Assembly: GCA_964558395.1 (NCBI GenBank)
Contig: CAZLDS010000018.1
Span: forward strand, 1 to 49,510
Length of the DNA stretch: 49,510 bases
Reading direction: 5' to 3'
Origin: CSP1-5 sp964558395
GTDB taxonomy: Bacteria; Methylomirabilota; Methylomirabilia; Methylomirabilales; CSP1-5
The translations under genes and the position numbers were made by a program. Positions 33,483 through 42,245 of the stretch are shown here, piece after piece; the first letter of the stretch is position 1; each line of letters opens with the position of its first letter. The notes beneath the pieces are model-generated. The model saw nothing but the letters and a program-made list of their open reading frames with translations. It was not told the origin of the DNA and searched no databases.

Positions 33483-34238
33483 TCAGCCTGAAATCGAGAA
33501 TCCCCCGTCGACGACCAGCGTGTGGCCGGTGACCATCTCGGCCTCCGGGAGACAAAGGAGATAGACCGTGCCTGCTACATCCTCGGGTGCAAGGTGCCGC
33601 CCGGCCGGCGCACGTTGCACGAAGGAGGACAGCAACTCTTCGCGGGCTGGGAAGAACTTCAGCGCATCGGTATCTACCGGTCCTGCACTGACCGCGTTTA
33701 CTCCGATACCGAGGGGCCCCAGTTCCTTTGCCAGTGTTCGCACGAGTGACTCCAACGCTGCTTTCGATGCCCCAATGAAGCCGTAGTCTGCTATCGCGTG
33801 GCTTGCCCCAAGGCTTGACAGTGCGATGATTCGCCCACCCCGAGGCATGAGGGGGACTGCACGCTGCGCGAACAGGTTCAAGGCCAAGGCGTTCGTCTCC
33901 ATACACCATCGCCATTGCTTGAGAGTCATCTCACGCGCAGGTTTCAACACGCCGGTGGCGGCATTGCTGACCAGGATATCGAGGCGGTCGAACTCCTTGC
34001 GAAACGCTTCAATGATGTCATCAACGCTTTCCGGGCTGGCGACATTGCCCTGGAGCGCGCAGGCACGACGTCCCATTGCTCGAATCTCTGCGCACAACGA
34101 CTCCGTCTGTTCGTGGCTGTTGTAATAATTTGCCGCCACGTCACACCCAGCCGAGGCTAGCTTTCGCGCGATCGCACGGCCGATCCCGCGAGAGGCGCCA
34201 GTCACCAGCGCGACCTTTCCGGCGAGGGGATCCGACAT
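33483..34238 (-). CDS. fabL: Enoyl-ACP reductase, FabL type
   Basis: 251 residues from the ATG at 34238 behind GGAG. It is an SDR with GASRGIG, but the catalytic pair is Tyr152-x6-Lys159 (DYGFIGASKAALESLV), the enoyl-reductase spacing, not the x3 spacing of FabG. The stretches VSNAATGVLKPA and VNAVSAGPVDTDALKFFPAREELL closely follow Bacillus FabL. It saturates the enoyl-ACP with NADPH. As first gene of the operon it completes the cycle of ketosynthase, ketoreductase, dehydratase and enoyl reductase. Confidence 0.9.
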   Translation of the reverse strand: MSDPLAGKVALVTGASRGIGRAIARKLASAGCDVAANYYNSHEQTESLCAEIRAMGRRACALQGNVASPESVDDIIEAFRKEFDRLDILVSNAATGVLKPAREMTLKQWRWCMETNALALNLFAQRAVPLMPRGGRIIALSSLGASHAIADYGFIGASKAALESLVRTLAKELGPLGIGVNAVSAGPVDTDALKFFPAREELLSSFVQRAPAGRHLAPEDVAGTVYLLCLPEAEMVTGHTLVVDGGFSISG

Positions 34239-34590
34239 CAGTATTTCTCCGTTCGGAGCATCTGAGAAAAGTAGCCTAGCGACAAACTTCGTTCGGGTTG
34301 TACCCGCGGGTTGACCTAAACTCTTTTTAGTACCATAGCCTATGTAGGCCGTCAAGGCCTAGAAATGCACACATGCGGGTCGGCCGATCTGTGCGGTGGT
34401 CTGGTGATCTTGGGCGGTGTGCGGGTGACGCGTGAGAAAGGACTTGACCCACTTTGGGGCGCCCAGTTACTGTAGAAATCAGCGCTTACCGTCTCGGCCC
34501 TCACTCTGACTTGGTCTGCAGCGGAGCTCAATATACTGCAAACAGGGCCCTGTTTATTGGCGCCATAGTCGGTCTCAGTAGGGTGTTGTG
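34239..34590. other. Divergent intergenic region (352 bases)
   Basis: Separates the minus-strand fatty-acid operon from the plus-strand phosphoesterase gene. It carries a candidate minus-strand promoter (34327-34355). The plus-strand motif CTTGACCCACTTTGGGG (near 34443) resembles CTTGACCCACTTAGG near 36082; it could be a -35 element or small repeat. No gene or RNA recognised. Confidence 0.5.
34327..34355 (-). promoter_or_regulatory. Candidate promoter of the fabL-acpS/lpxL operon
   Basis: On the minus strand, TTGACG (34355-34350), a 17-base spacer and TACTAA (34332-34327), about 90 bases before the fabL ATG. The -35 is 5 of 6, the -10 only 3 of 6. The spacer and flanks contain GGCCTTGACGGCC-like symmetry (AGGCC...GGCCT around the -35) that might bind a regulator. 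Confidence 0.4.
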
Positions 34591-35124
34591 ATGACGAGGA
34601 TTCTACGACGGGGAGTTTTGGCGGTGACACGACGGGGGGAAGATCGGGTCGTCGGTGTGATATCTGACACGCACGCGTTGTTGCGGCCGGAGGCGGTGGC
34701 TGAACTGGAGGATTCTGCACTGATTGTCCACGCCGGCGATATCGGCGAAGCTGAGATTCTGGATAGCCTCGGGAAGATTGCACCGGTGATTGCAGTCCGA
34801 GGGAATACCGATAAAGGTAGGTGGGCAGACGCACTGCCAAAAACTGAGGTGCTTCAAGTGGGTGAATTCGCTTTTTATCTACTTCATGACCTGAGCGAAC
34901 TCGATCTCGATCCAGCGGCAGCCGCTTTTAGGGGCGTGATCTTCGGGCATTCTCATCAGCCCGAGCTCAGGGAGAGGAACGGCGTAATGTTTCTGAATCC
35001 TGGGAGTGCCGGTCCGCGACGATTCAACCTCCCGGTCACCGTAGCTCGATTACGCATCCGTGACGGGGACCTTGATGCAGAAATCGTTGAGCTGGGTGCT
35101 TCGCGTATCATCATGAGGGCATGA
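34591..35124 (+). CDS. YfcE/MJ0936-type metallophosphoesterase
   Basis: 177 residues. All metal-site motifs are present: GVISDTHALLRPEA (DxH), IVHAGDIGEAE (GD), VRGNTDKG (GN), LLHD and IFGHSHQPEL (GHxH), with FLNPGSAGPRRF after it. These enzymes hydrolyse phosphodiesters; the natural substrate is not known. The start is GTG-ATG at 34588/34591. Its last codons overlap the DoxX gene by four bases. Confidence 0.92.
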   Translation: MTRILRRGVLAVTRRGEDRVVGVISDTHALLRPEAVAELEDSALIVHAGDIGEAEILDSLGKIAPVIAVRGNTDKGRWADALPKTEVLQVGEFAFYLLHDLSELDLDPAAAAFRGVIFGHSHQPELRERNGVMFLNPGSAGPRRFNLPVTVARLRIRDGDLDAEIVELGASRIIMRA

Positions 35125-35603
35125 GGAACCTGATTTTATATGACATTGGACTCTTTGTCGTACGCCTGTCCGGTTTCTATCTGGCGCTCGGGCACGGATT
35201 GGGGAAGACGATCGCGTTGGCGTCCGGGCAAGGCGCGGGGTTCATTTCGACCGTTGAAGGATTAGGATTCCCATTGCCTGCAGTATTTGCCTGGGCCGCT
35301 GCCTTTAGCGAACTCGTCGGAGGAATTTTGGTGGGAGTGGGACTCGCAACACGGATTATCACTCTCTTCCCCTTGGCCACGATGTTTGTGGCGGCTTTCG
35401 TGGTGCATCGAGGTCATGAGCAGGCTCTCGCCGCCCTTGGAATAAGGTCCGTGCCCCCCGAAGTACTCAAGCAGTGGGGTAACCCGGAGTTGGCCATAAT
35501 GTATCTCCTTTGTTTTGCCGCGGTGCTTTTCTTGGGGCCTGGCCGAATTTCTCTCGATTACCTCTTTAAAAGGAAGTCCGTATCCCGGAGAGAATTCAGG
35601 TAG
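35121..35603 (+). CDS. DoxX-family membrane protein
   Basis: 160 residues with four membrane helices: GLFVVRLSGFYLALGHGLGK, a Glu-containing FAWAAAFSELVGGILVGVGL (DoxX signature), LFPLATMFVAAFVVH and the C-terminal helix near AIMYLLCFAAVLFLGPGRISLDYLF. DoxX/SURF4-like proteins act in redox and thiol stress or quinone-linked processes; the exact role is unknown. It is coupled to the phosphoesterase and followed by msrA 27 bases later, which fits oxidative-stress defence. Confidence 0.88.
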   Translation: MRNLILYDIGLFVVRLSGFYLALGHGLGKTIALASGQGAGFISTVEGLGFPLPAVFAWAAAFSELVGGILVGVGLATRIITLFPLATMFVAAFVVHRGHEQALAALGIRSVPPEVLKQWGNPELAIMYLLCFAAVLFLGPGRISLDYLFKRKSVSRREFR

Positions 35604-35630
35604 TCAGAAACAGGATAGGAAGTTCATCGC

Positions 35631-36071
35631 ATGGAAACAGCTACGTTTGGGGCAGGCTGTTTCTGGGGAATCGAAGCAGCTTTCCGAAGAGTACCGGGGG
35701 TGGTGTCAACATCAGTGGGGTATGCCGGCGGATCCTTCAAAAACCCGACATACACAGATGTCTGTTCAGGCGAGACCGGCCATGCCGAGGTCGTGCAGGT
35801 GGAATATGATCCGTCGAAGGTGTCGTATGAGGAGCTCTTGGACGTTTTCTGGAACATCCACGACCCAACCACGCTGAACCGGCAGGGACCGGACGTCGGC
35901 ACACATTACAGGTCTGCGATATTCTTCCACAATTCAGCACAGGAAGCTGCGGCGAGGGCGTCGAAGGAAAAGCTGCAGGGCAGCGGACGGTTCACGAAAC
36001 CGATTGTAACGGAAATCGCGCCTGCATCGGAGTTTTATCGAGCAGAGGAATATCATCAGCGGTATTTTTGA
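35631..36071 (+). CDS. msrA: Peptide-methionine (S)-S-oxide reductase
   Basis: 146 residues. The catalytic Cys10 is in TFGAGCFWGIEAAFRRVPGV, and downstream YAGG, GHAEVVQVEYDP, FWNIHDPTTLNRQGPDVGTHYRSAIFF and EYHQRYF are all canonical. It repairs oxidised methionine. It ends directly after YHQRYF, where many homologues carry a short tail with resolving Cys, so it is a short form that may rely on external thiols. Good context behind DoxX. Confidence 0.95.
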   Translation: METATFGAGCFWGIEAAFRRVPGVVSTSVGYAGGSFKNPTYTDVCSGETGHAEVVQVEYDPSKVSYEELLDVFWNIHDPTTLNRQGPDVGTHYRSAIFFHNSAQEAAARASKEKLQGSGRFTKPIVTEIAPASEFYRAEEYHQRYF

Positions 36072-36152
36072 AAAGCATCGCTTGACCCACTTAGGTCTCG
36101 TGTGTCGCCTGTTGCCACGTCTTCCTGGGTAAACCCTTAAGGATTGGGCCTC

Positions 36153-36252
36153 NNNNNNNNNNNNNNNNNNNNNNNNNNNNNNNNNNNNNNNNNNNNNNNN
36201 NNNNNNNNNNNNNNNNNNNNNNNNNNNNNNNNNNNNNNNNNNNNNNNNNNNN
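36153..36252. other. Assembly gap (100 N)
   Basis: Second run of exactly 100 N, a scaffold placeholder of unknown true length. GGGCCTC borders it on the left and GCCTCAGCGAGGC, a small inverted repeat, on the right; a repeat may have broken assembly. Confidence 0.97.
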
Positions 36253-36570
36253 GCCTCAGCGAGGCTTTTGGTGAGGTTTAGCAAAGCAGCCTTCGCCTGT
36301 TCACTGAGGCCAAGCCATTGGAGGCCGTGTCGATAGCGTTTGCCGACGGGGTGCGGTTCGGCCGCGACGATTCTTGCCTGTCCTTGGAAGTTTACGTCTC
36401 CGATCCGCATGAAGAGTTCAACCCGGCTGAAGAGTGAAAAACGTTCGGTGAGCCAGACCTTTGTCCCACCACGGCTTACGTCTTCAGTCTGCCCGTCGCC
36501 GTTTTGGACTCCACATCATCCAACAGGCGACATCCGACAGGTACCACGAGAGGCATGCGGGATTCGCGTC
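36253..36570 (-). pseudogene. PilZ-domain remnant, frameshifted and cut by gap
   Basis: On the minus strand the frame QNGDGQTEDVSRGGTKVWLT then SRVELFMRIGDVNFQGQARI and YRHGLQWLGL gives the PilZ core: the xDVSRGG turn and the beta strands that bind cyclic di-GMP. The preceding strand and part of its Arg motif (RESRMPLVVPVGCRLLDD) lie in another frame, so a one-base shift occurs near 36525. The C terminus runs into the gap. A helical frame just upstream (36570-36660, HLLPDLLEMLEQAKEELTEE) may belong to the same gene. A sequencing error at the contig edge is an alternative. Confidence 0.6.
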
Positions 36571-37158
36571 GGGAATCTCCTCGGTAAGTTCTTCCTTCGC
36601 CTGCTCGAGCATCTCGAGAAGGTCTGGAAGCAGGTGAACCGGCACGGCGATCCCTTCCCTCCCTGTTAAGGACTCCTGAGTGGAGTGCGGTGAGCGACAG
36701 TACACCCGTAGCTCGACGTGCGGTCTTCGTGGACGTGTCGCAGCAGGGTACAGATGTCCTCCAGTCTACCGCGTCTTACCCGGCCGAGCTTCTTCTTCAC
36801 AGTTTGTACTCCTCGTTGTAGACGCCGATGTGCTCACCCGAGTTTTGATCGGCGGACCTTGTTTGCAGCCGCAACTTACTCAGGTGCCTTGATCGGCAAG
36901 GGCGCTGGATTTGTCCTGGCTCCATGGGGCCAACCTAGACACAGGTCTCCCCCAAGGATCCCTGGCAATGTTCGTGCGAAAAGCTCGCGTCCGGAAGTTC
37001 GTGATCTTACGCGAGGGTCTCAGCGAGGATTGGGTCCCTGGGTGACGATTTTTAAGCGGTTGCCAGGAAAATGGGCAATAATTGTTGGCCATGCTTTCTG
37101 GATCTTGACACTTCGGCACGCCGAAGGTAAGCATTGGGCAGACCCCTAAGGAGCACGA
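36571..37158. other. 588-base stretch without an accepted gene
   Basis: Reading frames here are short and look like shadows. A 44-codon minus-strand GTG frame (about 36801 to 36668, basic start VKKKLGRVRRGRLED) preceded by GAGGAG is the only item with a binding site; no homology is recognised. Low conservation suggests decayed DNA between the gap and the hydrolase lipoprotein. Confidence 0.45.
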
Positions 37159-38379
37159 GTGCACAAACAGATTTGTGACGCCCTTCGTCCGAATTCGTCC
37201 CTTCGAGTAGGGACCTACTTTTGCCGCCTTGTTCTGCTCCCATTGGCCTTCACTGGTTGTGCCGCTATCCCCAAATTTCAGGTCAGTGGTACCGTGGCAG
37301 ATCAACACGTATCGACCACGGTGGACTCTGAGCTGTCAAAGTACTATCTGGAACACTATCTCCAGAATGATCACGTTGATCCGGAATACGACCACAAAAT
37401 CGACCAGGCGCTTACGGTATGGAATCGGGCCTCCCTTGATAGGAATACGCTTAAGGAAATCACCGAGCAATTCTCTCCGGATTTCGCGACCCTGTATTTC
37501 GTCTCTCGAATATATCAGGATCCCGTTAACCGACGGGCGCAACAGGCATTTTATTCACATCTTGTCGCGTTCAGAACCAGAGGCGAAGAAGAGATGGCGC
37601 GGGTTGCGAGGAGATTTCAGTCCTACCTTATTGTTTTTGTCCCGGGCTACGGGTACAAGCAGGATCCTGCCACAGGGGCGGACTTTGCACGGCAACGACG
37701 CATCATGAATCGTGCGGGATTTCAAACGCGATTGATCGAAACAGAGGAGGTAGGGACTGTTGAAGCAAATGCCGTCATCCTTGCAAACGAGATCCCTCGT
37801 TTGTCCACACGGTATGACACGATCATCCTGGTTAGTACGAGCAAAGGGGGACCTGAGGTCGCACTCGCGATTGGAAAGCTGATCCCGCCGGATCAATTGG
37901 ATACCGTGAAAGCCTGGATTAGTATTGGGGGGCTCTTGCGAGGAAGCCCGGAAGCAGACCAGGCCTTGACGTGGCCTATGAGTTGGTGGACAAGTGTCGT
38001 TTTTTTCTTTGGCGGGGTTGCGAGGGATACCGTCAAGAGCTTGCACACCGAGAAACGGCGAGCGGTCTTTGCGCGGCTTGATTTCCCACCACACATTCTC
38101 ATGCTGCAGTATGTCGGGGTTCCGCTGTCTGGGCAGATCGAAGAGTACGTGCAAGGCAGGTACCGCAGCCTCCGAGGCCTCGGTCCCAATGACGGACTGA
38201 CGCTCCTCGCTGATGAATTGATCGAGGGAGGGATCGTGGTTACCGATATCGGACTGGATCATTTCTATGCAGATCCTGAAATTGATTTGAAGAGCTTTGC
38301 ATTGGCCCAGGTGGTTATGGATGAACTCAAAAGGCGTGAACGTGCAGGCCGCCAGTGGGGAAAGGGAGAGGAGAGGTGA
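37159..38379 (+). CDS. Alpha/beta-hydrolase-fold lipoprotein
   Basis: 406 residues with a GTG start behind AAGGAG. A lipobox LAFTGCAA (Cys about 34) anchors it to a membrane. The hydrolase domain begins about 150: LIVFVPGYGYKQDPATGADF, the strand-nucleophile turn IILVSTSKGGPEVALAIG (Ser in S-T-S-K-G, a variant of GxSxG), and a late His in DIGLDHFYADPE. It could be an envelope esterase or lipase. No catalytic acid can be assigned with certainty. The rhomboid gene follows 19 bases later. Confidence 0.72.
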   Translation: MHKQICDALRPNSSLRVGTYFCRLVLLPLAFTGCAAIPKFQVSGTVADQHVSTTVDSELSKYYLEHYLQNDHVDPEYDHKIDQALTVWNRASLDRNTLKEITEQFSPDFATLYFVSRIYQDPVNRRAQQAFYSHLVAFRTRGEEEMARVARRFQSYLIVFVPGYGYKQDPATGADFARQRRIMNRAGFQTRLIETEEVGTVEANAVILANEIPRLSTRYDTIILVSTSKGGPEVALAIGKLIPPDQLDTVKAWISIGGLLRGSPEADQALTWPMSWWTSVVFFFGGVARDTVKSLHTEKRRAVFARLDFPPHILMLQYVGVPLSGQIEEYVQGRYRSLRGLGPNDGLTLLADELIEGGIVVTDIGLDHFYADPEIDLKSFALAQVVMDELKRRERAGRQWGKGEER

Positions 38380-38398
38380 GCAACGGTCGGAGTGGAAA

Positions 38399-39271
38399 GT
38401 GAGTGAGACCTCGGAGATCGCGGTACGTATCGCTCCCGACCGGGCCACGGCCGAGGAGTGGGCGCTTGTGCTGGTCGCCGAGGGACTCAGCCCGCGTGTG
38501 CGCTCTGCGGAGGAGGGATTTGTTGTCGGTGTGCCAGCGGAAGAAGCGGACAGGGCGGTGGCCGCTCTCTTTGCCTACGAGAAAGAGAGTCCGGCAGAGC
38601 CGGAGGACGAGGAGCCGCCTGTTGGATCTGGCCACATGTGGATGGGGTTTGCGGTGGCGGTGGCTCTGCTTGCATTCTTCTTTGTCACGGGAGGGCGAAA
38701 TCGGGCAGACCTGTGGTTCATGCGGGGGAGTGCGGATGCCGAGCGGATCGTGCATGGGGAGTTGTGGCGTACAGTGACTGCGCTCACGCTACACGCCGAT
38801 GTCGGGCATGTGGCGGCGAATGCAATCGCAGGCGCCATCTTCGTGGGTCTCGTCTGTCGCCAGCTCGGCCCGGGACTGGGGTTTGCCCTTGTGTTGCTCG
38901 CGGGGGTTGGTGGAAACATCCTCAACGCCGCCTTACATGGTTCCCTTCATGTCTCGGTGGGAGCGTCGACTGCTGTTTTTGGGGCGGTCGGTGTGCTTGG
39001 AGGCCTGGACGTTGTCCGACGCCGCCGGAAAGGAGCGCGAGCTCGACAGGCTTGGATGCCGGTCGCCGCCGGGTTGGCCCTTCTCGCCATGTTGGGGATG
39101 GGGGAGCAGGTTGATCTCTGGGCCCACCTCTGGGGATTTGTCGTCGGTGGGATGCTAGGCAGTCTTGTTGCTTTCACCGTCCCTGTGCGACCTGCGGCAC
39201 GCGTTCAGTGGGCGCTTGGGGGTGCGGCGCTCGCTGTGGTCGTCTCCTGCTGGGTACTTGCCCTCGCCTAA
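38399..39271 (+). CDS. Rhomboid-family intramembrane serine protease
   Basis: 290 residues from a GTG behind GGAG. A soluble N-terminal domain (about 1-75) carries a DUF2007-like fold (AEEWALVLVAEGLSPRVRSAEE...GFVVGVPAEEADRAVAAL). The membrane part shows LTLHADVGHVAANA, the nucleophile Ser190 in SVGASTAVFGAVG and the catalytic His243 in WAHLWGFVVGGMLG. It cleaves membrane proteins within the bilayer. The longer frame from 38297 overlaps the preceding gene and is rejected. Confidence 0.9.
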   Translation: MSETSEIAVRIAPDRATAEEWALVLVAEGLSPRVRSAEEGFVVGVPAEEADRAVAALFAYEKESPAEPEDEEPPVGSGHMWMGFAVAVALLAFFFVTGGRNRADLWFMRGSADAERIVHGELWRTVTALTLHADVGHVAANAIAGAIFVGLVCRQLGPGLGFALVLLAGVGGNILNAALHGSLHVSVGASTAVFGAVGVLGGLDVVRRRRKGARARQAWMPVAAGLALLAMLGMGEQVDLWAHLWGFVVGGMLGSLVAFTVPVRPAARVQWALGGAALAVVVSCWVLALA

Positions 39272-39432
39272 GGGCAATCAACACTCCTTGGAGCGCGCAA
39301 GGACCCTGTGATGGATAGTTGAGCTGGCTGTCCAGGCTCCCCCTTGAGCCTGAGGGATCTATAGGATACTATGCCTGCGTGCACGTGGTTTACCCGGCAA
39401 CATCGGTTCCCTGCAAGGAAAGGGGGGTTCAG

Positions 39433-40134
39433 ATGGATATGAAGATCCAGGGGATGCGGTTGCAAGGCCTGCTTGGCCTGCCATTTCCCCCCGTGTCGCT
39501 GGCATTCAGGTTAGAACCTCCGCCAGAGGTTCCCCGTATCAGTCATAGCGCGCCCGCCGGATGCAACTACTGGAGACTTGCCGCAGAGGGACAGGCCTTC
39601 TTTACCGAAGCGTCGGACCATTACAACTGTCCGATCGGGGCACACACACATGGCGTCCCGCTGTCACATGATGCGGCACAGGAGCTTACCGAACTCGTGG
39701 AGACAATGGCCCGGGTCGAATACATTGACATGGAGGAGGTCGCGACGATCCCACAACGGACGCAGCCGTTTGGCGTTGCCATCTATGCGCCGCTGACATC
39801 CGCGCCGGTTGACCCGGACGTCATCCTCGTGCGGGGAAATCCCAAGCAAATGATGCTGCTTGCGGAAGCCGCTCGTGCTGCAGGGATCAGTCAGGACCCG
39901 GCAGCCAAACTTCGGCCGACGTGTGCAATTGTCCCGGAGGCCGCCGAGGCGGGACGCGCTAGTCTGAGCCTCGGGTGCATCGGCAATCGCGTCTACACGG
40001 GGCTGGGTGACGATGAACTCTACTTCGCGATCCCGGGTCGACATGTGGCCGCTGTCCTCGACAACCTGGAAACGGTCCTCAATGCAAACAGCGAACTCGA
40101 GCGCTTCCACCGCGGGCGTCAGACCCGCGCATAG
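39433..40134 (+). CDS. DUF169 family protein
   Basis: 233 residues from the ATG behind GGGGGG. Family marks: LGLPFPPVSLAF near the start, APAGCNYWRLAAEGQAFFTE, YNCPIGAHTHG (Cys and His, possibly metal or cofactor binding), and the late LGCIGNRVYTGLGDDELYFAIPG. DUF169 proteins are common in methanogens, sulphate reducers and related anaerobes or microaerobes, and no activity is established. It has its own 160-base upstream region. Confidence 0.85.
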   Translation: MDMKIQGMRLQGLLGLPFPPVSLAFRLEPPPEVPRISHSAPAGCNYWRLAAEGQAFFTEASDHYNCPIGAHTHGVPLSHDAAQELTELVETMARVEYIDMEEVATIPQRTQPFGVAIYAPLTSAPVDPDVILVRGNPKQMMLLAEAARAAGISQDPAAKLRPTCAIVPEAAEAGRASLSLGCIGNRVYTGLGDDELYFAIPGRHVAAVLDNLETVLNANSELERFHRGRQTRA

Positions 40135-40301
40135 CCAGGCACCCTATTGCGGATCTCCCTCCTCTTCGGGAAATCGATTGGATACCGCGACCCATTGGTA
40201 GGACGATTCCGCACGCGTCACCCAGCGGATCGGGACCAACGTGTGCCTCGGGACTCGGCGAACACCACATCTATTATATATTATAACTGGGAGTGCCGAG
40301 C

Positions 40302-40952
40302 GTGATTATTGTGGCCTTAGCTGACATTCACGGTAACCTGGAGCGACTGAGCGCCGTTTCTGAGGATCTGTCGGCGGCCGATGTCGTTCTGCTCGTAGGG
40401 GATCTGACGAATTTCGGTCGGGAGAGCGCCGCAGCGCGCGTGGTACGAGGCGTACGGAAATACAATGATCGCCTCCTCGCCGTTGCCGGCAATTGTGATT
40501 ACCCAGAAGTTGATACCTATCTCACGCAGGAAGGGATCAACCTTCATCGAAGAGGAATGGTCATTGATGGAATTGTCTTTCTGGGTGTCGGGGGCTCGCT
40601 TCCTTGTCCCGGAAAAACGCCAAATGAATATTCGGAGGACGATTTCAAAGCTTTCTTGCAAGAGGCGACGACCGACCTGAGCCTGGATGTCCCGATGATT
40701 CTCGTGTCTCATCAACCGCCGTGGGACACGGTAGCCGACCGCCTACGAAACGGAGTGCATGTTGGCAGCCACTCCGTTCGGGCCTTCATTACACAGGTGC
40801 AGCCACTTGTATGTTTTACGGCGCATATCCATGAAGGACATGGTATAGATTCCATCGGACGAACGAAGGTGGTAAACCCCGGCCCGCTGTGGATGGGGAA
40901 GTATGCGTACGCACAGGTCGGCCGCGACGCGGAGGTAGCGATTCGCCCGTAG
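40302..40952 (+). CDS. Calcineurin-like metallophosphoesterase
   Basis: 216 residues. Metal motifs: LADIHGNLERL (DxH), LLVGDLTNFG (GD), VAGNCDYPEV (GN), LVSHQPPWDTVAD (H) and FTAHIHEGHGID with NPGPLWMGKYAYAQV. This variant is typical of archaeal and deep-branching bacterial phosphoesterases. A GTG at 40302 fits the GGGAG spacing better than the GTG at 40293. The AT-rich run TCTATTATATATTATAAC just upstream (about 40269-40286) may contain the -10 box. Confidence 0.88.
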   Translation: MIIVALADIHGNLERLSAVSEDLSAADVVLLVGDLTNFGRESAAARVVRGVRKYNDRLLAVAGNCDYPEVDTYLTQEGINLHRRGMVIDGIVFLGVGGSLPCPGKTPNEYSEDDFKAFLQEATTDLSLDVPMILVSHQPPWDTVADRLRNGVHVGSHSVRAFITQVQPLVCFTAHIHEGHGIDSIGRTKVVNPGPLWMGKYAYAQVGRDAEVAIRP

Positions 40953-40990
40953 CAAGGGCGTGGGAATACTGGACACCTGGAGGGCCGTGC

Positions 40991-41818
40991 ATGTTTCGAG
41001 CGGGAATTGCGAGCTGGACTTGCGAAACGGACGGGACGGCGGACGCGCTGCGCCGGATTGCGCGACATGGCTTCCGGGAAGTCGAGGTGTGGTGTAATTA
41101 CGCTCATCTCGACCCCCGTGTGGGAGAGGATGTCAGCCGGGTGCAGGAGGTTCTCACCGAGGAGGGAGTGCGGGCAATCTCCGTCCACGCCCCGTATGAG
41201 TTTCGGGGACAAAAACTTTCGGATCCGGCTGCCTGGGCGGCGTGGGAGCAGCTCATGATGCCCACGCTCGAGGTTGCTCAGCTCTTGCACGCGAGTTTCG
41301 CGGTGGTTCATCCTGTGCTGCTCTGTTATCCCTCGACTCCAGTTCAGAGTGATCCAGTGGTGACAGAATGTCAGGAAGAATCCTTGACACGGGTGGCCCG
41401 TGTGGCTGCAGCGAAGGGGATCAGGATTGCTCTGGAAAACATGGGAAGGCAGACTGCGCCGAACTTTGCCGACCTTCGAGAGATCGTTAAGCTCGTGGAC
41501 CGCCTGGGAGAAGAGAATATTGGGATCTGTTTCGATACCGGCCACTGCCTGATCAGCGGCCTTGATCCATTGCAAGAGGTTGAGCAATGTGCAGGGAGGT
41601 TGGATTCCTTTCACCTGCACGAAAATGACTGCCTTGAAGATCTCCACTGGGTGCCGGGACAGGGGCCGATCGATTGGTCGCGATTTCTCGACAAGGTCCG
41701 GACACTCAATTACAAAGGCCCTTTTATTCTGGAGTTGTGGGGTGGTACAAACGCAGCGGCCGTGATGAGTGAGGCGAGGGGATTTGTGGAGCGGCATAAC
41801 CTGATGGGGCACTCGTAA
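40991..41818 (+). CDS. Sugar phosphate isomerase/epimerase-like TIM barrel
   Basis: 275 residues from the ATG behind GGAGG. It is an AP-endonuclease-2/xylose-isomerase-like barrel with metal ligands visible as Glu in FREVEVWCN, His in ISVHAPYEF and VVHPVLL, Glu in IRIALENMGRQ, FDTGHCLISG, SFHLHENDC and a final LELWGG. The specific reaction is not known; sugar or inositol isomerisation is typical. Its stop overlaps the start of the next gene by one base. Confidence 0.88.
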   Translation: MFRAGIASWTCETDGTADALRRIARHGFREVEVWCNYAHLDPRVGEDVSRVQEVLTEEGVRAISVHAPYEFRGQKLSDPAAWAAWEQLMMPTLEVAQLLHASFAVVHPVLLCYPSTPVQSDPVVTECQEESLTRVARVAAAKGIRIALENMGRQTAPNFADLREIVKLVDRLGEENIGICFDTGHCLISGLDPLQEVEQCAGRLDSFHLHENDCLEDLHWVPGQGPIDWSRFLDKVRTLNYKGPFILELWGGTNAAAVMSEARGFVERHNLMGHS

Positions 41819-42213
41819 TGGGCCGCTTTCAACACTCGCCGCTGAGCAAATACCTGGTGGTCCAGATACCCGGATGGATCTTGGTGGCGGTGGTGCTCGG
41901 CGTGCTCAGGCGATGGGCCGACCTTCCCCTCTGGGCGGCGGTCACTCTCTTCCTTGTCTGGGTCGTTAAGGATCTGGTCTTGTTTCCTTTCCTTCGCCCG
42001 GCGTATGAATCTGCGGGAAAACGCGGGGTGGAGCGACTCATTGGGGTCCAAGGGACCGCGGAAGAGCGCATGGCACCCTCCGGTTACATCCGGATTGGGG
42101 GAGAGTTGTGGCGCGCCGAGACACTCCAGACTGACAAACCTATTCCTCGGGGAAGCCGCGTAAGGGTGCGGGGGGTCAGAGGACTCACCTTGCTCATCCA
42201 ACCGGAAGAGTGA
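41818..42213 (+). CDS. NfeD-like membrane protein with OB-fold domain
   Basis: 131 residues. Two hydrophobic helices (about 12-32, VVQIPGWILVAVVLGVL, and 38-58, LWAAVTLFLVWVVKDLVLF) are followed by a small beta-barrel (GVQGTAEERMAPSGYIRIGGELWRA... GSRVRVRGVRGLTLLI), the arrangement of short NfeD proteins. NfeD partners stomatin-like flotillins in membrane domains; no stomatin gene is adjacent. Coupled to the upstream isomerase gene by a TAATG overlap. Confidence 0.85.
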   Translation: MGRFQHSPLSKYLVVQIPGWILVAVVLGVLRRWADLPLWAAVTLFLVWVVKDLVLFPFLRPAYESAGKRGVERLIGVQGTAEERMAPSGYIRIGGELWRAETLQTDKPIPRGSRVRVRGVRGLTLLIQPEE

Positions 42214-42245
42214 CAGGCGACGCGCATTCGGAGCGGAGGAAAATC

